Below are positions 9,181-26,760 of a stretch of 64,000 bases of DNA, in pieces (the stretch's first letter is position 1; each line of letters starts with the position of its first letter). Origin of the DNA: Burhinus oedicnemus (lineage: Eukaryota > Chordata > Aves > Charadriiformes > Burhinidae). The stretch is taken from positions 88,502 to 152,501 of the forward strand of contig VFFE01009189.1 of NCBI GenBank assembly GCA_008921705.1, in the 5' to 3' direction. The notes beneath the pieces were generated by a model. It saw nothing but the letters and a program-made list of their open reading frames with translations. It did no database searches and was not told the origin of the DNA. The translations under genes and the position numbers were made by a program.

Positions 9181-12167
9181 TAGATTTCTTTGGGCCAATT
9201 GAGACTGTCAAGAATACTGCAACATTTGATAAACTCTATGAGCAGTAGTAGGTCAGAAAAAAATATCTTGTCTACTCAAGATTTTGCCTTTGCCAACAGC
9301 TAATGGAGACCCTGGCTTCCATAAAGAGTATTTATAAAGCGATTACGCCCTTTCCCCATTACACTTTCTGCACTTTCAGCGTACAGTACTGATCTGGTGG
9401 TCAAGGGACTGTGACTTGGTTGCTGTTCCTCACTTGACTGCCTCCTATGCCCTGGCAATCCTGCCTTCCTTGTGCTCTGCAGTCCGCCAAGTGCTGCCAG
9501 GTGTTGGGCCAGGAAAAGCTGCAGGCAGAAGACATGGAAAAAGGGAAACCAAGAAAACTCTGCCTGGCTGTAGCTCTGCACAGCTGTGCGTGCTCCACTG
9601 TTTGGCACCTCACTTGCTGGCTGACAGGAGATGCTTCAAGGTACAGGGTATATAGTCAAATGGGGCCTGAAACTGTAACTTAGGAGAGGGACCTAACCAT
9701 CAGTTTGGGGGAGTGGTTGGTTGTGTCTTTGAAGATCTCAAACCAGGCAGTTTCTGTTCTTACTGGGGAAGATCAAAGAACAAGTGAACTGCACACGTCA
9801 TGACTGTTTTTATGCTGTTTAAACTCTTATGGAGCTGATATAGCTGACCTGTGCACGTTGACAGACCTGTGTATGTTTATGTCCAGGTGTTTTCTTTTCT
9901 CGTGTTAAGAGTTGTGGGTAACCTTGTCTTCCATGACTTAAAGCCACACATGCTATTCAAAATGGAGGGTCCAATCCTGTGATAGCTTCTGCAGCCCCAA
10001 AGACCCTACTGGAACAAAACAACATGGTGTTCAGGGGAAAAACCTGCAGGTGCTTTTCTGATGAGACACTCTGCACAGCTTCCAGACAAGGAGGCTATGG
10101 TGAAAAGGATGTATTGCTCATGCAGGATTTTTCCACATACATAGAAGGTACATACTCAGAATACTGTGTCCAGAAAAGCATCCTTGGACTTAACAGTATC
10201 TTCAGTATATGGTTTGGTCTCTTGGTGAATAGATGGCAAAACAGCACCATCAATTCCTGCTTAGTTGAATCCGATCCATGTAAATAAATAATAAATAAAT
10301 AATCCCCTGCTTGGTGTGTGTTTAATAGTATACTTCCAACCCCAATCATCTGTAGTTAGAGGGCTTCTTTGCAACCTCAGCACTGTGCTCTTAAGCATTT
10401 ATTGGAAGAAGAGAGTAATTCTTGCCAAAGCTACAGCTGAGTCACTACTGAAGATAACACAAATCCTAAATTCAACCGGTTTTGTCTTTCTTGCTATAGC
10501 TAAAGGAACTCAGTATTCTACAATAAGGAGATGATGGTAGCCTAAAACAAGAGTAAAGAGAGAAATTATTTATTTAGAACACGTTAGGAACACTGTTCAC
10601 AGTACCTCATAACAGGGTGACTACATAATGGGGTCATCATAAAAGAGTGACTTATAAAAGCAATGAAAAGACGAAGTGTAGTTGTGGGAACTGGTGGGTT
10701 TTTTCCTCCCATAAGCAAAGCTGTAAAAATAGAGACTGTCTCATACTATTTCTGCACAGGTAAAAGATGGATTTAATCAGTTTTACTTATTTTGTATAAA
10801 CATACCAATACTTAGATTAACACTTCCATATAGTTTACAATGTTTAATTTAAATACAGTATTATCTCTGATTGACTTGTTGATTTAAGGTGCAATTTATC
10901 AAAACCTACAGTAAATATTTTCTTCTTTTCTTCATCAGTTCTCTTTGGCATGCTTCTGGTTTACCTAAATACAGAAGTGTAGGACTGAATCAAATGTATA
11001 ACACTGAAGGAATTTGAAGGTTTTTTTCTTAGGATGAGTGCAATTTTAGGTTTAGCACAAGCTTATTTACAAACAAAGAACTGTATATGAATTTCAGTTT
11101 ATATATAAAATGGCTAACGACTTTAATGTGCAAGGCAAAAAAATTTGTTACAGCAACTCTTCCCTTGAGAGTGATTTCTGCACCATGGAAATCTCGTATA
11201 AAATGTTTTAGAAAATGGAGATTTCTTATGAGAAAGTTCTTGGTGCTTCTTATCCTATAGCAAGCCACCTGAACACATGACTTTCTGGGTCCAGAAATGT
11301 TTCACAAGATACAGTTTAGCTGATATGTTGGCACTGTATTAGTGTTGCAGCTACAAACTTGCATGTTCAACTGGCAAACTAATCCAAGGAGCAGAAAACC
11401 AACCAGTCTCTGTAAAATGCTTAGTGACAGTGGCTTTTTTCTAGAAAAAGGTATGCCTCCTATATTCTTGATATTATATCTGTTTTTATTCCAAGGAGGA
11501 AATTTTCACTATGCATCGCTATATAGTCTATTTTCATTTTCATGACCTCTGACTACTTTTGGGCTGATTAGTATTTCGTTAGAGTCAAAGGTGAACAACA
11601 GTAACTGAACTTATTTCTGCTTCTGATGGAAATGTACTAGGAGGCCATCAAAGCGCACCAAAATCAGTGCCAGTGCTACAAAAGCTCTTCAAATGCCAGA
11701 AAAGCAAGCCCACAACAATTTATTTCACATCTGAATCCCAATCCCAGCAGCTGGCATTCACATGAAAGGCATGGGGAAACCTAGCTACATGAACACTGGA
11801 AATTCTTCCGTGTCCAATTATTTCACAACTAAAGAAAAATGAAACGCTGTTCACAGTAAAATACTTATTACAAGGCCTTTCTGGTCTGTTCCTTCCTGAA
11901 TCACCCAAGTGGTATCCTCTCAGCTGCAGAAATGATTATTTTGGCACGTGATCAAGTTACAGTAGGTGTCAAGTACAGTGCAAGCTGTTTGGAAGGCAAG
12001 GACGTTAAAAGGGATTTCATACAGGTGCTTTGTAATGTGGGTAAGATGTGGAATGCTGTGCTGCTCCTGAGTAAAACAAGTTTGGCTGTCCCAGCTAAGG
12101 TACCCATTTATGAGCATGCCAATTCCAAAGAGGCATTTCATAGCCTCAGCAATATTATATATACTTT

Positions 12168-12192
12168 AAAAAAAAAAAAAAAAAAAAAAAAA
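12168..12192 (+). repeat. 25-base A homopolymer at the gap edge
   Basis: An uninterrupted A run sits directly before the N gap. On the minus strand it would be a T run. It is probably the cause of the contig break. Confidence 0.9.
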
Positions 12193-12195
12193 TTT

Positions 12196-12215
12196 NNNNN
12201 NNNNNNNNNNNNNNN
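12196..12215. other. Assembly gap (20 N) interrupting SLC1A1 exon 10
   Basis: Twenty undetermined bases break exon 10 of SLC1A1. Immediately to the left is AATTT after a 25-base A run (12168-12192), a typical place for an assembler to break or misjoin contigs. The sequence left of the gap is not the rest of the exon. The true distance bridged is therefore probably much larger than 20 bases, or the left contig is not the natural neighbour. Confidence 0.95.
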
Positions 12216-12327
12216 TGTGCCGTCCATGTTGATGGTAGCTCCAACTGGAAGAACAAACCTGGTAATTCTTTTGTCGATGAAGTTTTTTTCTTCTGCACAG
12301 CGGAAGGTAACAGGCAAAGTTGCTGAA
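12216..12327 (-). CDS. SLC1A1: SLC1A1 exon 10, partial (HP1 tip, TM7 up to NMDGT)
   Basis: Only the first 112 bases of this exon are present, completing residue 336 and running to residue 373. The acceptor is ATATGCCAG|TTCAGC. The product reads [20 protein letters not shown] and then [18 protein letters not shown]. It contains the HP1 tip that follows the serine run and the NMDGT motif of TM7, a Na+/substrate-binding signature. The frame stops exactly at the N gap, where the family continues into the rest of TM7. The remaining part of the exon and its donor are missing, so the encoded protein as sequenced lacks HP2, TM8 and the C-terminal tail. Confidence 0.94.
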
Positions 12328-17734
<5,407 letters not shown>

Positions 17735-17842
17735 CCACTTAGTACTGTAGCCATATAAAGACCCAGTTTACGAAAGATTTCCCAGTCCTCAACTTCTATT
17801 ATCTTCCCAGCAATTAAAAACACGATACCAATTGGCATATAC
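17735..17842 (-). CDS. SLC1A1: SLC1A1 exon 8 (TM5, start of TM6)
   Basis: This 108-base exon is phase 2 at both ends and ends within residue 295. It encodes [20 protein letters not shown] followed by [16 protein letters not shown]. The YMP(L/I)GI...IAGKI(I/V)E motif of TM5 and the amphipathic [12 protein letters not shown] linker are characteristic of EAAT3. The acceptor is TTTCTAG|GTATAT and the donor is AGTGG|GTATGT. Confidence 0.95.
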
Positions 17843-19897
17843 CTAGAAAGCAAAAATAAAACAATTAAAAATGCATTTTCAGAAATATTGCATGCCCACC
17901 ATGCAATAATTTCTCACACAGTATAACTTTTTTACAACAGATGGAAGATTTTTTTTTTTTGACATATTCTATTACACAACTGAAGATTTTTTTTAATATT
18001 CTATTATACAAGTAACTTTATTCACTTGCAGCAAGACTACATTAGAGGTGATGAAAACAATTAGAAAATCAGAGTCAACGTAACCTTATGCATAGTCTAA
18101 CAAGTACTGTATGACCTGCTGTCACAGAATACATAGAAGTTGGGAAAGGGTGTGGGCTTTCCCCTACTGCAACAAATGTTTACGCATAGCCATAAGCCTA
18201 CTTGAAGGTGGAAGTCTGTAGGGCTGAGACCAATATTTGTGCATTCTGCATTCACACACAGATGGGAAGGTCTCCTGTGCCTACAGCAGCTGCCCTGCAG
18301 CACTGGGGGCTATATGCGGGCCACCTGCACAGAATAAGAGTGATTTCAGCATGTTGGGATCGTACAGTCATCAGTATGTTGCTTGATGGAGGAGTCCCCA
18401 TCCCCCAGTAAACTTACACAAGGCCATGCCTTACAGACATGAACAGCTGCATGGGCTCTTGCCTACAGAAAATTCAAGGCAAAAATCAGGACTTATGCTA
18501 GCACCAGCTCCACTGCATTACTTTTGGTACCAGAGAGCAAGCTGTCACAAAGACAAGTTGCCACTTCAGAGCTTTTAGTATAAATTAATTTATAAATTTG
18601 CAAATATACAAAATGTATCAATTTAAAAATATAAACTTACAAAACGTGTGTGTGCTATCTCACAAATAAAATAGTACTTTGTCCCTGTGCAAAGCAAGGA
18701 GTCCTACTTCCTTCTGAGTCCTGAACTCAGTGAAAGCAGAACTAATTCCTCCGGTAGTCCAGCATCATACTTTACCTCATTCAATGCAACAGCTCCCACA
18801 TCTGTAGAAACATAGGGAGCCTGTAGCCACAACTTCAGGCATGTGCAAGACAATGGATAGTCAGCTTATGGGTTGGAACCTGTATTTGTGGCATGTGCTA
18901 ACTCTCAGGTCTCGTTAGTGGTAATTTGCTGCAGAGTGAGGCAGCCTGTTTCATGGGGCTGTAACTCAGCTGGGGACTCAACCAGCTGCCTCGCGCAGGA
19001 TAAGTTGCAGAAACTAATTCACCTTTCTTTAAAGGCACCAAGAAGTGTGCAACTAAACTCTGGACAGGTTTACTGTTTTACAGGCATTTCAGTGTGCCAA
19101 GCAGAAGAAAAATCCATGGAAGGGACAGATTTGATAAGCTACTGCTTGTGTAAAGTATGTGGATATGAGCAGAGTATTGTAGTAAACAGCATAATGCACA
19201 AGGACATGTAGGATCAAACTCTGTAAAAGCTTGTATGTGCTTATAGTCTTGGTCCTGTAATTGTGATCTCCATGGACAAAAGCTCTGTCAATAGCTGTGA
19301 AGTTCAACCAAATCCTATCAGATGAGTTGCTACATTTTTAAATTGCTTTTCTTGTCTGAGAATATTATAAGAGAATATTGTGAGAATGTTGTCTCACAAA
19401 ATTTATTAGCAGAAGGTAAATCACGTTAAGTTGTATTTTGCATACCATTTTGGATTTTGGTCTGTGCTGTGACTTCTATACTAATTTATATTTCTAAAGG
19501 AACTTAGCTCCAAGGACAGCTATCCTGTGAACATAATGGCTATCAGGGAACAGTGTTCAAGGCTGTGCGTGGTAATGCTTCCACAGTCCTCAAATCGCTA
19601 GTGCGGTTGTATTGATTTGATATAAACCTCTAGCGAGAATGACTGAAAAACTCAGGTTCCTTGTGTACCAATAGGACTGTTTCTTTAGTGTAGAGTAAGT
19701 GGAAGTCCTGTCTCCAGTTTCCTTAAAACTATCAAATTCTGTAGAAAGGAAACTTCTTACCAGCTTTTCTTTTAAACTTGCTTGCTGTAAAGCCCTATAT
19801 GAAAGCAAATATGAAGCATGAGTCTGCTCCTACCTCTTCAATGACAAAACCCACTTAAAGTAGTTGTTAGAAAACGCCAGTATGTCCTTGGACTTAC
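17843..19897 (-). other. SLC1A1: SLC1A1 intron 7
   Basis: This is a 2.1 kb intron. It holds a local duplication with a 38-base period at about 17944-18012, in which a GAAGAT-T(n)-ATATTCTATTA unit occurs twice. Otherwise it is plain unique sequence. Confidence 0.75.
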
Positions 19898-20082
19898 CAC
19901 ATAATTATCTGAACTATTCTCATTGTAGCTTCATTCAGTGCATTGAAAAAATCCACCAGCACTTGTCCTTTCTCTCCCATTTTCCCAATAACCATTCCAA
20001 AAACAAGACAAAAGACGATCAACCCCAGCACATTGATGCCGTTGGAATACATGCCCACAATTTTGTATTCTTGGGTTTTGTT
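19898..20082 (-). CDS. SLC1A1: SLC1A1 exon 7 (TM4c to TM5)
   Basis: This 185-base exon encodes residues 198-258 plus two bases of codon 259. It opens with a second N-glycosylation sequon (NKT) and [20 protein letters not shown]. It continues [20 protein letters not shown] and ends [17 protein letters not shown], closely matching EAAT3 through TM4c and the start of TM5. The acceptor is ATCTCTAG|AACAAA and the donor is TATGTG|GTAAGT. The codon split across the junction is TG|G, Trp. Human EAAT3 has Cys here, while other EAAT paralogues have Trp, so I read this as normal variation. Confidence 0.95.
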
Positions 20083-21485
20083 CTAGAGATTAGATTCAAC
20101 AGAAAAAAGTTACTATCTGAAAACATAAAATTTACTTCAAAAAGTTCTAAAATGAAAACACATTTAGATCTTTCTTTGAAAAGACAGAGCTCTTCCCCAG
20201 TCACTCTATTCCCTTTCTGGCAGTGCCAAGTGGGTAAGTTCAGGAATGAAGGTAGAACCGAATTGTCTTTGAAAGCTTTGTATTTTAAAGCTATGCAAGG
20301 ATCTGACCAAACCCCACCAGGGTATAATCCACCCCTTAATTTATGTTGCTCTTTCTATAGACTTCTGACACAAAGTACGGCAAGGTCTAGGTATCTGCAG
20401 TCATGCCTTCAATATACTCAAGACTTACTCTGTACTGTGATGAACAAAACACAGCTGAAGTAGAATCCTTTTGGTTATTTCTGAGCAGCTCGAGGGTTTG
20501 TGTCTGGATTTAAGATAAATAGTCTATTGTGTAAGAACTGAGACAATGGTGTCCAATTTTTCCCCAAGCTTAGAATCTATTGTTCAGCTGAAATCAGTGA
20601 AATTGCATAATGTATAGCAGAATTGGATGCACATAATATAAAAATCCAACTAAATAGTCAGGTATTCACACATTCCTCTGCGTTTGTGCAGCATGAACAT
20701 ACGAAGGAAAGGGTGCAATCCTCCACTACATTGTGCTTCAGGATTTAATTCATGTCTTTTCATATAGCTCATGTTCCCATGCTCTCATTACTATGAGATG
20801 AAATTTGGAAGGAGTATAATAAAATGTGTATTGATTTGGTACTGTTAATAGTTCTGTGTTCATGTTCTATTGAATTCCTTTCTCCCTCTCCTCCAGTGTA
20901 ATTCTAGGCTTTATAAACCACCAACACACATAAGCTTTCCACACCTCTAATCGGAGGCTTGTTCAACCTCTTTTTCACTTTTCTGTCTTTAAATTTTTTT
21001 TGCAGAGTAACAAACTATTAATTAATAAATGCCTTCCATTGTTTTGTTTTCCATTAAGAAGCTTTTATTATGATTTTCCATTCCTTTCTTTCTGCAGTGC
21101 TTACAGTTATCTCATTGCTGCTCAAACATCTCATGATGATATACATCTAGCCTTTCCAAAGTGACTGTTTTCTTTAATTTCTCAGCAAATTGACAATTCA
21201 TTAGCATATACATTTAATGGAGTATATGAATGGATTATTTTCTCACTTAATCTATTATCTTTGGACTGCTTAATTACCAGTGCAGTCCTCTGGTGCTCTT
21301 AAACCTACTTGAAGATCCTCACAATCATCTCTAGCATTTACCTACTGAGTTTTGTGCCCTTGCTAAAATCTATGTACCATTTCCTTCCTTTTCTCAGTCA
21401 CTAACCATATCAACTGAACCAAATTTATTCTATGTTTTCTCCCCACTTCATGTATTACGAAGGAATACAACAATAAAGGTCTCAC
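20083..21485 (-). other. SLC1A1: SLC1A1 intron 6
   Basis: This is a 1.4 kb AT-rich intron with no recognisable repeat or exon. The plus-strand 199-codon frame at 19864-20463 is antisense to exon 7 and runs into this intron without family resemblance. Confidence 0.75.
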
Positions 21486-21593
21486 CTCTGAAGCCTCTGC
21501 TGTCATAGCAGTTGTAACAGGTTCTTCTGTAAATGTGGAGCTATTTTTATCCATGCCAGTTGTAGCTTCAACTTTTTCACGTTTGGTTTTATA
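21486..21593 (-). CDS. SLC1A1: SLC1A1 exon 6 (glycosylated TM4b-TM4c extracellular loop)
   Basis: This 108-base, 36-codon exon covers residues 162-197 and is phase 0 at both ends. It starts YKTKREKVEA, as in other EAAT3 proteins, and then enters the variable extracellular loop. That loop contains an N-glycosylation sequon, NSS at residue 178, and a Thr/Glu-rich stretch (TFTEEPVTTAMTAEASE). The loop is the least conserved part of the family, which fits its divergence from the mammalian sequence. The acceptor is TTCCAG|TATAAA and the donor is TCAGAG|GTGAGA. Confidence 0.93.
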
Positions 21594-23494
21594 CTGGAAA
21601 AGTGTTTTAAAAAAATAGAAGAGCTTATTTAGAAACACAAAGAAACTGAAGAATGGACAAAGGAATAGCCTGTGCCCAGTAAAAATAAGGGAAAAATGAA
21701 ACAATCTGTCTTGAAGGTAACAAACATAGACAAACACCTTATTTCCAAATTCACGAGAGCCATCACAGTTCTGTACTTCAGATGCTGTAGATCAAACATG
21801 CGATTCACAGAAAATAATGCTATGAATTCTGCTCCCCAGGCTCCTGGGTACTATGTGGACCTGGTGCAGTCTTGTGGGTGATGAGATATGGCTCCTGACA
21901 ATGGCAGGGAAACTTTTTGCTGGGACAGTCTGGGACAGTCTGGAGAGAACTGTTGACAGCAGCCTCAGGAGAGGTCTGTAGAGCAGATCCACCTGATACG
22001 ATCAGACCCCTGGTAATGTGGTTAGCGTAACTAACACCATTATATAAGGCAAACAGTCATTCTTTGTGGCTGAGCTGGTCACTTATTAGTCTCCTTCCCC
22101 TTCATTACCAGGCCCTGAAGGTCCTGTGCACCAAGCAGACAAACCAAAGAGATTTTTGTCTTCCCCTCCCTACCAGCCTCAAGGTTCCTGGGTGCCAGGC
22201 TGACTACACCCCTCCTCACCGGCCTTGAAGGTCCCAGGCACCCAGCCAACCTGGTGGTGTTGATGACCGTAGCAAAGAATGGGGAAGCGTAACAGCAACC
22301 AGACAACTGTCCATAAATTCAAACAGTTACAAGCCCTAAGGGGGAACCTGGACCAGAACTGCTGCTGGACAGTGAGACCATGACCCCCGGTGGCAAGGGA
22401 AGCCTCCACTGTCATTCGCTTCCTCCAGGGATTGAGTGACTTGTATTCTTTTATGTTTTTTGAGTCTAGATTATGATTATTACCTTGATACAGCAAACCA
22501 AGTATTAAGATTTGACCCAATCTGCAGAGCGTCCAGGTGATTAGAAACCATAAGCTAAGTGGTGCTATTATAAAATACTACACTGATTCTGCTTATAGAA
22601 ATCCTGTGCTATTCTGATTATAAATTCTGTGCTATACTAATCATAATATCCTGTTAAGAAAATAAAGCTTTAATTGTAACTACAATTTAGTGCTGTCATC
22701 ATTCTGCCAAGGATCCCTAAAAGAATCTGTCTGTCCCCTTGGTGTCAGATGACTGTAATTAACATAAGAGAAAAACTACATGAAGAAGTTTTATAAACTG
22801 GAAATACTGTGCACAGCAAGACACTTAACATTATTTCCTGTGAAAGGTTAACTACCTCACATACAAAGCTCAGATAAACTGGTAGGCAGCTGCTAGGGAA
22901 GACAAAAAAGGGAAGCAGAGAGCATCACAAAAATAGTTGATGTATTTACACATAAGGATGACTGAATCTGAAGTAAATCTGATATATAGACAACAGTTTT
23001 CTATTTCATCTTGCAAATCTCACTTTTTCTGAAAAATGTCTCAAACAGACTCTACCAATTGGCTGCCTTTTCCTTAAGATGGATCACCAGGTCTGACAAT
23101 GGACATTAGATGTGAGATACATCAGGGTTAGAACTAAGTTATGCAGGTTTCATCAGACACTGAGGGTTTTTAAGAACAGGGAAACAGATCTTCATGACAT
23201 GGTTCTTCTAACTCTCCCTGTCCCAAAAGAAAAAATCTTGTCTTAGACACTGGTTGGTTTCTGCACCCAGCTCTTTTTGCAGGGGATGATCAAGGACTTA
23301 ATACCTGATAACAGAGTGTTTATCATAATGGAAATGAAACCAGGCTGCCTTAAAAGTCTTTTTATGGGAGATTATGATACTCCTGGACTTCTCAGAAATA
23401 ATTCTTACCTGATATAGTTTTTGAGGATGTAAAAAAGAATAATTTGTAGTTAGGAATGAAAACTACAGTAGCAAAGAGGAATGTTCAAACTTAC
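21594..23494 (-). other. SLC1A1: SLC1A1 intron 5
   Basis: This is a 1.9 kb intron, about half of it occupied by the LTR-like element at 21890-22747, which lies in the opposite orientation to the gene. Nothing is recognised in the remainder. Confidence 0.75.
21890..22747 (+). mobile_element. Solo-LTR-like avian ERV element
   Basis: This LTR-like unit lies in intron 5 of SLC1A1, on the opposite strand. The 3' part has AT-rich tracts with repeated CTGTGCTAT words and then AATAAA at 22661-22666. It ends after a further 80 bases around a TGTCA end, as avian ERVL-type LTRs do. The middle carries three diverged copies of a motif like ACCAGGCCCTGAAGGTCCTG (near 22107, 22171 and 22219), and upstream is a TGGGACAGTC doublet at 21921-21940. 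Neither internal retroviral genes nor a second LTR is seen. The left boundary is uncertain. Confidence 0.5.
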
Positions 23495-23537
23495 CTGTTG
23501 AAAACATGCCTGGACAAGGTTTTCTGGGAACATATTC
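23495..23537 (-). CDS. SLC1A1: SLC1A1 exon 5 (NMFPENLVQACFQQ microexon)
   Basis: This is a 43-base exon. It completes Arg147 and encodes NMFPENLVQACFQQ, residues 148-161. The NxFPENLVQA motif is diagnostic of SLC1 excitatory amino acid transporters at the start of TM4. The exon is too short to stand out as an open reading frame and was found by its family motif and flanking splice sites: acceptor CTAACAG|GAATATG, donor CAACAG|GTAAGT. It ends in phase 0. Confidence 0.94.
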
Positions 23538-25817
23538 CTGTTAGAAAAGTAGAGGCATTTCAACATTATAGCATACTAAGAACAAGTTGTTTATATAAAC
23601 AAAATGATAAAATGCACTGCTTGAAAAACAAATCAAGTTGTGTTCCTTTATCCAGAAAACAGTGTATTTAGCACCATCAGTCCACAGAAATTAAGGGTTC
23701 AGGACTCTCAATGATCAGTTGACTGTTTTCCTACCCTTGAATTTTTGGACTTATTTTTCAGTATTTGACATTTCTGATGGTAAGCTACTAAATCCAGTGG
23801 TTTTTTCCCTGATGCATCATCTCCATCATTTGCATGAGGAATACAGGACACACCATTTTTATAGGATTTGTCAAATATAGGCAGAAAAAAAATTAAAAAC
23901 TCTTATAAATGCTGTGCTGGAAGTATCAGCTATTTGGTGCACTCTATTGTAGTTTTGCATTCAGAAATTAATCTTGGCTGTTGGAAGATTCCCATGTGTT
24001 ATTCCAGGGTCAAGAACCATTTTTGCACACTGAAAAATTAGGAAATCAGATCAGAAGCAGTGCAATCCAGTTGTGTGCCTCCTTTCCAGCCATCAATTTC
24101 CGATTCAAACAATTGCAGGAAAAAACATTAATTAGGTATTTATTGAATACCCAGTCCAGTGCAGAAAAAGGCAGTTTATTTATTGAAGTAGAAGTCTCTA
24201 TCTCCCCTCCAGATGGTTCACAAACTCCTGTCTTTATTTTTCACGTTTTTAAAGGAACATTTCTTCAAAGACAAGAGTAATTTGTACGAGCCTAGGAATT
24301 TCCTTAATCTTTACAACACTGTCTGGCTTTGGATCTTAAATCTGATGCATATGAGTAAGTAGGAAAAGTAACTATAATTCCTTTAAAAGATAATTTCAGA
24401 TCTCAAACTCCTAATTTAGAGTCTTCCATTTGTTTACAAGAGGGTGAGCTATAAACTGTAGCAAAAACCCAAACTACTCTGAATTACAATTCACACTGCT
24501 TGTTACTACAGGAAGACTTTTTTGTGCATGGAACTGCATCAGCCCTGTGAATACATGTGGAAATGTTCATGTGGAAGTTACTGGTAACAGACTGCATTAA
24601 GTTTTATAATGCAGCTGATTGCACAGTTCCCCTCATTGATTCCTGGGCAAGTGACCATGAGAAATGAGATGAGCCATCCAAGGAGCTGACAGGCAGGAGG
24701 GGACAGAGACTGGGAAGAGCTGTGGGTTGTTGAACATGGGGCTGTGGGATTGAGGACTGTTAACTATCTCACATACAGACCTCAGAGAAATTGAGTTATT
24801 CTCAAAGAGGTCTACCTTGATCTGTGCTGGGGCAGAGATGCTCCAGATGACAGCAGATATTTGCTATTAAATAGGACAGTGACTTTTTCAAGGCTGATAT
24901 ATACATATATGTATATATGTGTCTGTATATTTTACAAATGTCAAAGAACTGTGTATCTGCAGTTGCATCTGCAAATGCCAGTCACCATTTCCAGAAATGA
25001 AAAATGCTGAGAAAAGCAATTTTAGATATGTGGCAGCTGATTCTTACGTGATAGATTAAGTAAAAATTCTACAAAAACAAAATAGTTGGCAAGAATAGTG
25101 ACACAGAACAGAGACTAATTGCACCTAGAGAAAAAAAATAATCCACAGAAACATTTTTGAGGGAACTACTTAGCCATTATTGGAAATGCAGCCCTTTTTT
25201 GTGAATTTTTTCTAATTCCTTAACATGCTAGCTCTGAAAACCTGCTCAGGTCTTCTGCAGAGTTTTCTAGGGGTTTTGTTCTTCTAACCACTTTAAGTAT
25301 CTATTATTTTCCAGCATCCTGATGGGGAAAGACTCATTATTAGGTTGCTTTAGATAGTGGTGATGGAGCAAACTTGTTGACTGTGCAACCCTAAGAAACC
25401 TTTGCACACTGGGTCTGTTACTCTGCATCCTGCCTTGAGGAGGGGAAACATAACATTACAATTTCAGGTGGTTGTCTATGCTGGATGACACAGAAGCTGC
25501 CAGTCATTAACCTGCCAACCATTCAATCCTTTCTGGATAGTTTCTTCATACTAGGTAAACCTTGCATATCAGTTTCTGTGAAGGAGGGAATTTTTTTTGT
25601 TGTTGGTTTATTAACTGAAGTCCATGGTGTAAAGAGATGTTTTTTTATCAAACTGCTTTGAATATACTCCAAAATGTCTAACCTGTTGGAATACAAGTTA
25701 TTCTCTCTTTATTAATCCAAACAACGTTAGAAAGCATTTTTATTGTGTTCACAACTTAATTTGTATTTGTTTGGTCTTCTGCAACAAGGGTATGGAAACT
25801 AAAAAAGAAAACCTCAC
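23538..25817 (-). other. SLC1A1: SLC1A1 intron 4
   Basis: This is a 2.3 kb AT-rich intron with a short TA/TG simple repeat at about 24896-24930. The 99-codon frame at 23981-24280 has no recognisable family motif and I treat it as chance. Confidence 0.75.
24896..24930. repeat. TA/TG simple repeat
   Basis: It is a short imperfect microsatellite of TATATACATATATG type. Confidence 0.8.
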
Positions 25818-25932
25818 CTGATCAGATCCAGCATGGCATCAACAGTACTGACTTCTGGGGTACTGCCCACTCTGTCGATCTCATTTGCTGTTTGAGGCAC
25901 ACCAGGTTTAATGGTCACAACTAAGACAATCC
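25818..25932 (-). CDS. SLC1A1: SLC1A1 exon 4 (end of TM3, TM3-TM4 loop)
   Basis: This 115-base exon encodes residues 109-146 plus two bases of codon 147. It begins [14 protein letters not shown], the end of TM3 with the conserved IKPG turn. It continues into the cytosolic loop [18 protein letters not shown], where the family motif for TM4a entry ([10 protein letters not shown]) is completed across the next junction. The acceptor is CCTGCAG|GGATTG and the donor is ATCAG|GTGAGG. The exon ends in phase 2. Confidence 0.95.
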
Positions 25933-26760
25933 CTGCAGGAGAAGAATCAGAAGAAAAGCTCACAGTGGAAGCAGAGGCATTGGTGCATACTGCCTCAGTG
26001 TCTCCCGTGTATCTAAATCCTTAGTGAGCTAAACTCACCAAATGCTTTCCCTGGGTGCTCATGTAGGGCTGTTCAGAAAAGAGAAGTCTACAGCTGATGT
26101 TCTTAAATGTGTGGGTTCCTCCAACACAGGAGCTACTTCTGACCTTGCCACTGGACTTGGGGACTCTAGCTTTGTTTTTGCATGTATGGTACTAAATCAC
26201 TACTGCTCACCAAGAGGGCAAATTACTGCAGCTGGGCTTCAGCTGAAGTGTTCTGCAACTTTTGAATGGTGATATTTTGAATTGCTATCTACCTTTTCCC
26301 TTATGCAGCTCTTCTTGTTACTAGCTTTCAGATATGAATACATGTGTGTTGTCCTGTGACCCCAAAGTACAACAGGATGTTTTGGTAAAGTTAGTTAGCA
26401 ATAAAGTTATGTAAGAGAAGCACTTCAGAACAGACTGAAATAAAAAATTCTGGGCAAGAAATACTAGCTCTGACCTTGTGAATACTGAAATAAATGACAA
26501 ATTTTCCATTTACTTTAGTGACTTCATTTTAGCTATTTTTACTATTGTATGAGATACTATGCCCTTCCAAATGTACATTTTTAAATTTTTTCTTTTTTCT
26601 CCCCCAAATCCAAACAAACCTAAAGCAAATGAAATTACTAAATCTCAGTGTAGGGAAATTTGGATGAACCTTCAACCAGCCAGGAACAAGGTTCTCTAAT
26701 GACAGCTGTAAATAAAAGCAGAACTGATTTTGTGTAACTCTACACAATGAAACAAGTAAT

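Larger units (their letters stand above)
7841..12167. other. Repeat-rich stretch left of the gap, no gene recognised
   Basis: No exon of SLC1A1 or of any other gene is recognised here. It holds an AT-rich low-complexity stretch (8566-8780), an avian LTR-like repeat (8781-9180) and a TAAATAAA-type simple repeat (about 10278-10301). The rest is AT-rich sequence. If the assembly were contiguous, the missing SLC1A1 exons and 3' UTR should lie here. I looked on the minus strand for the expected HP2/TM8 and tail sequences and did not see them. Confidence 0.65.

Noticed and set aside
19864..20463. 199-codon plus-strand open frame
   Set aside because: It is antisense to SLC1A1 exon 7 and extends into intron 6. 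The minus-strand reading is the real one.
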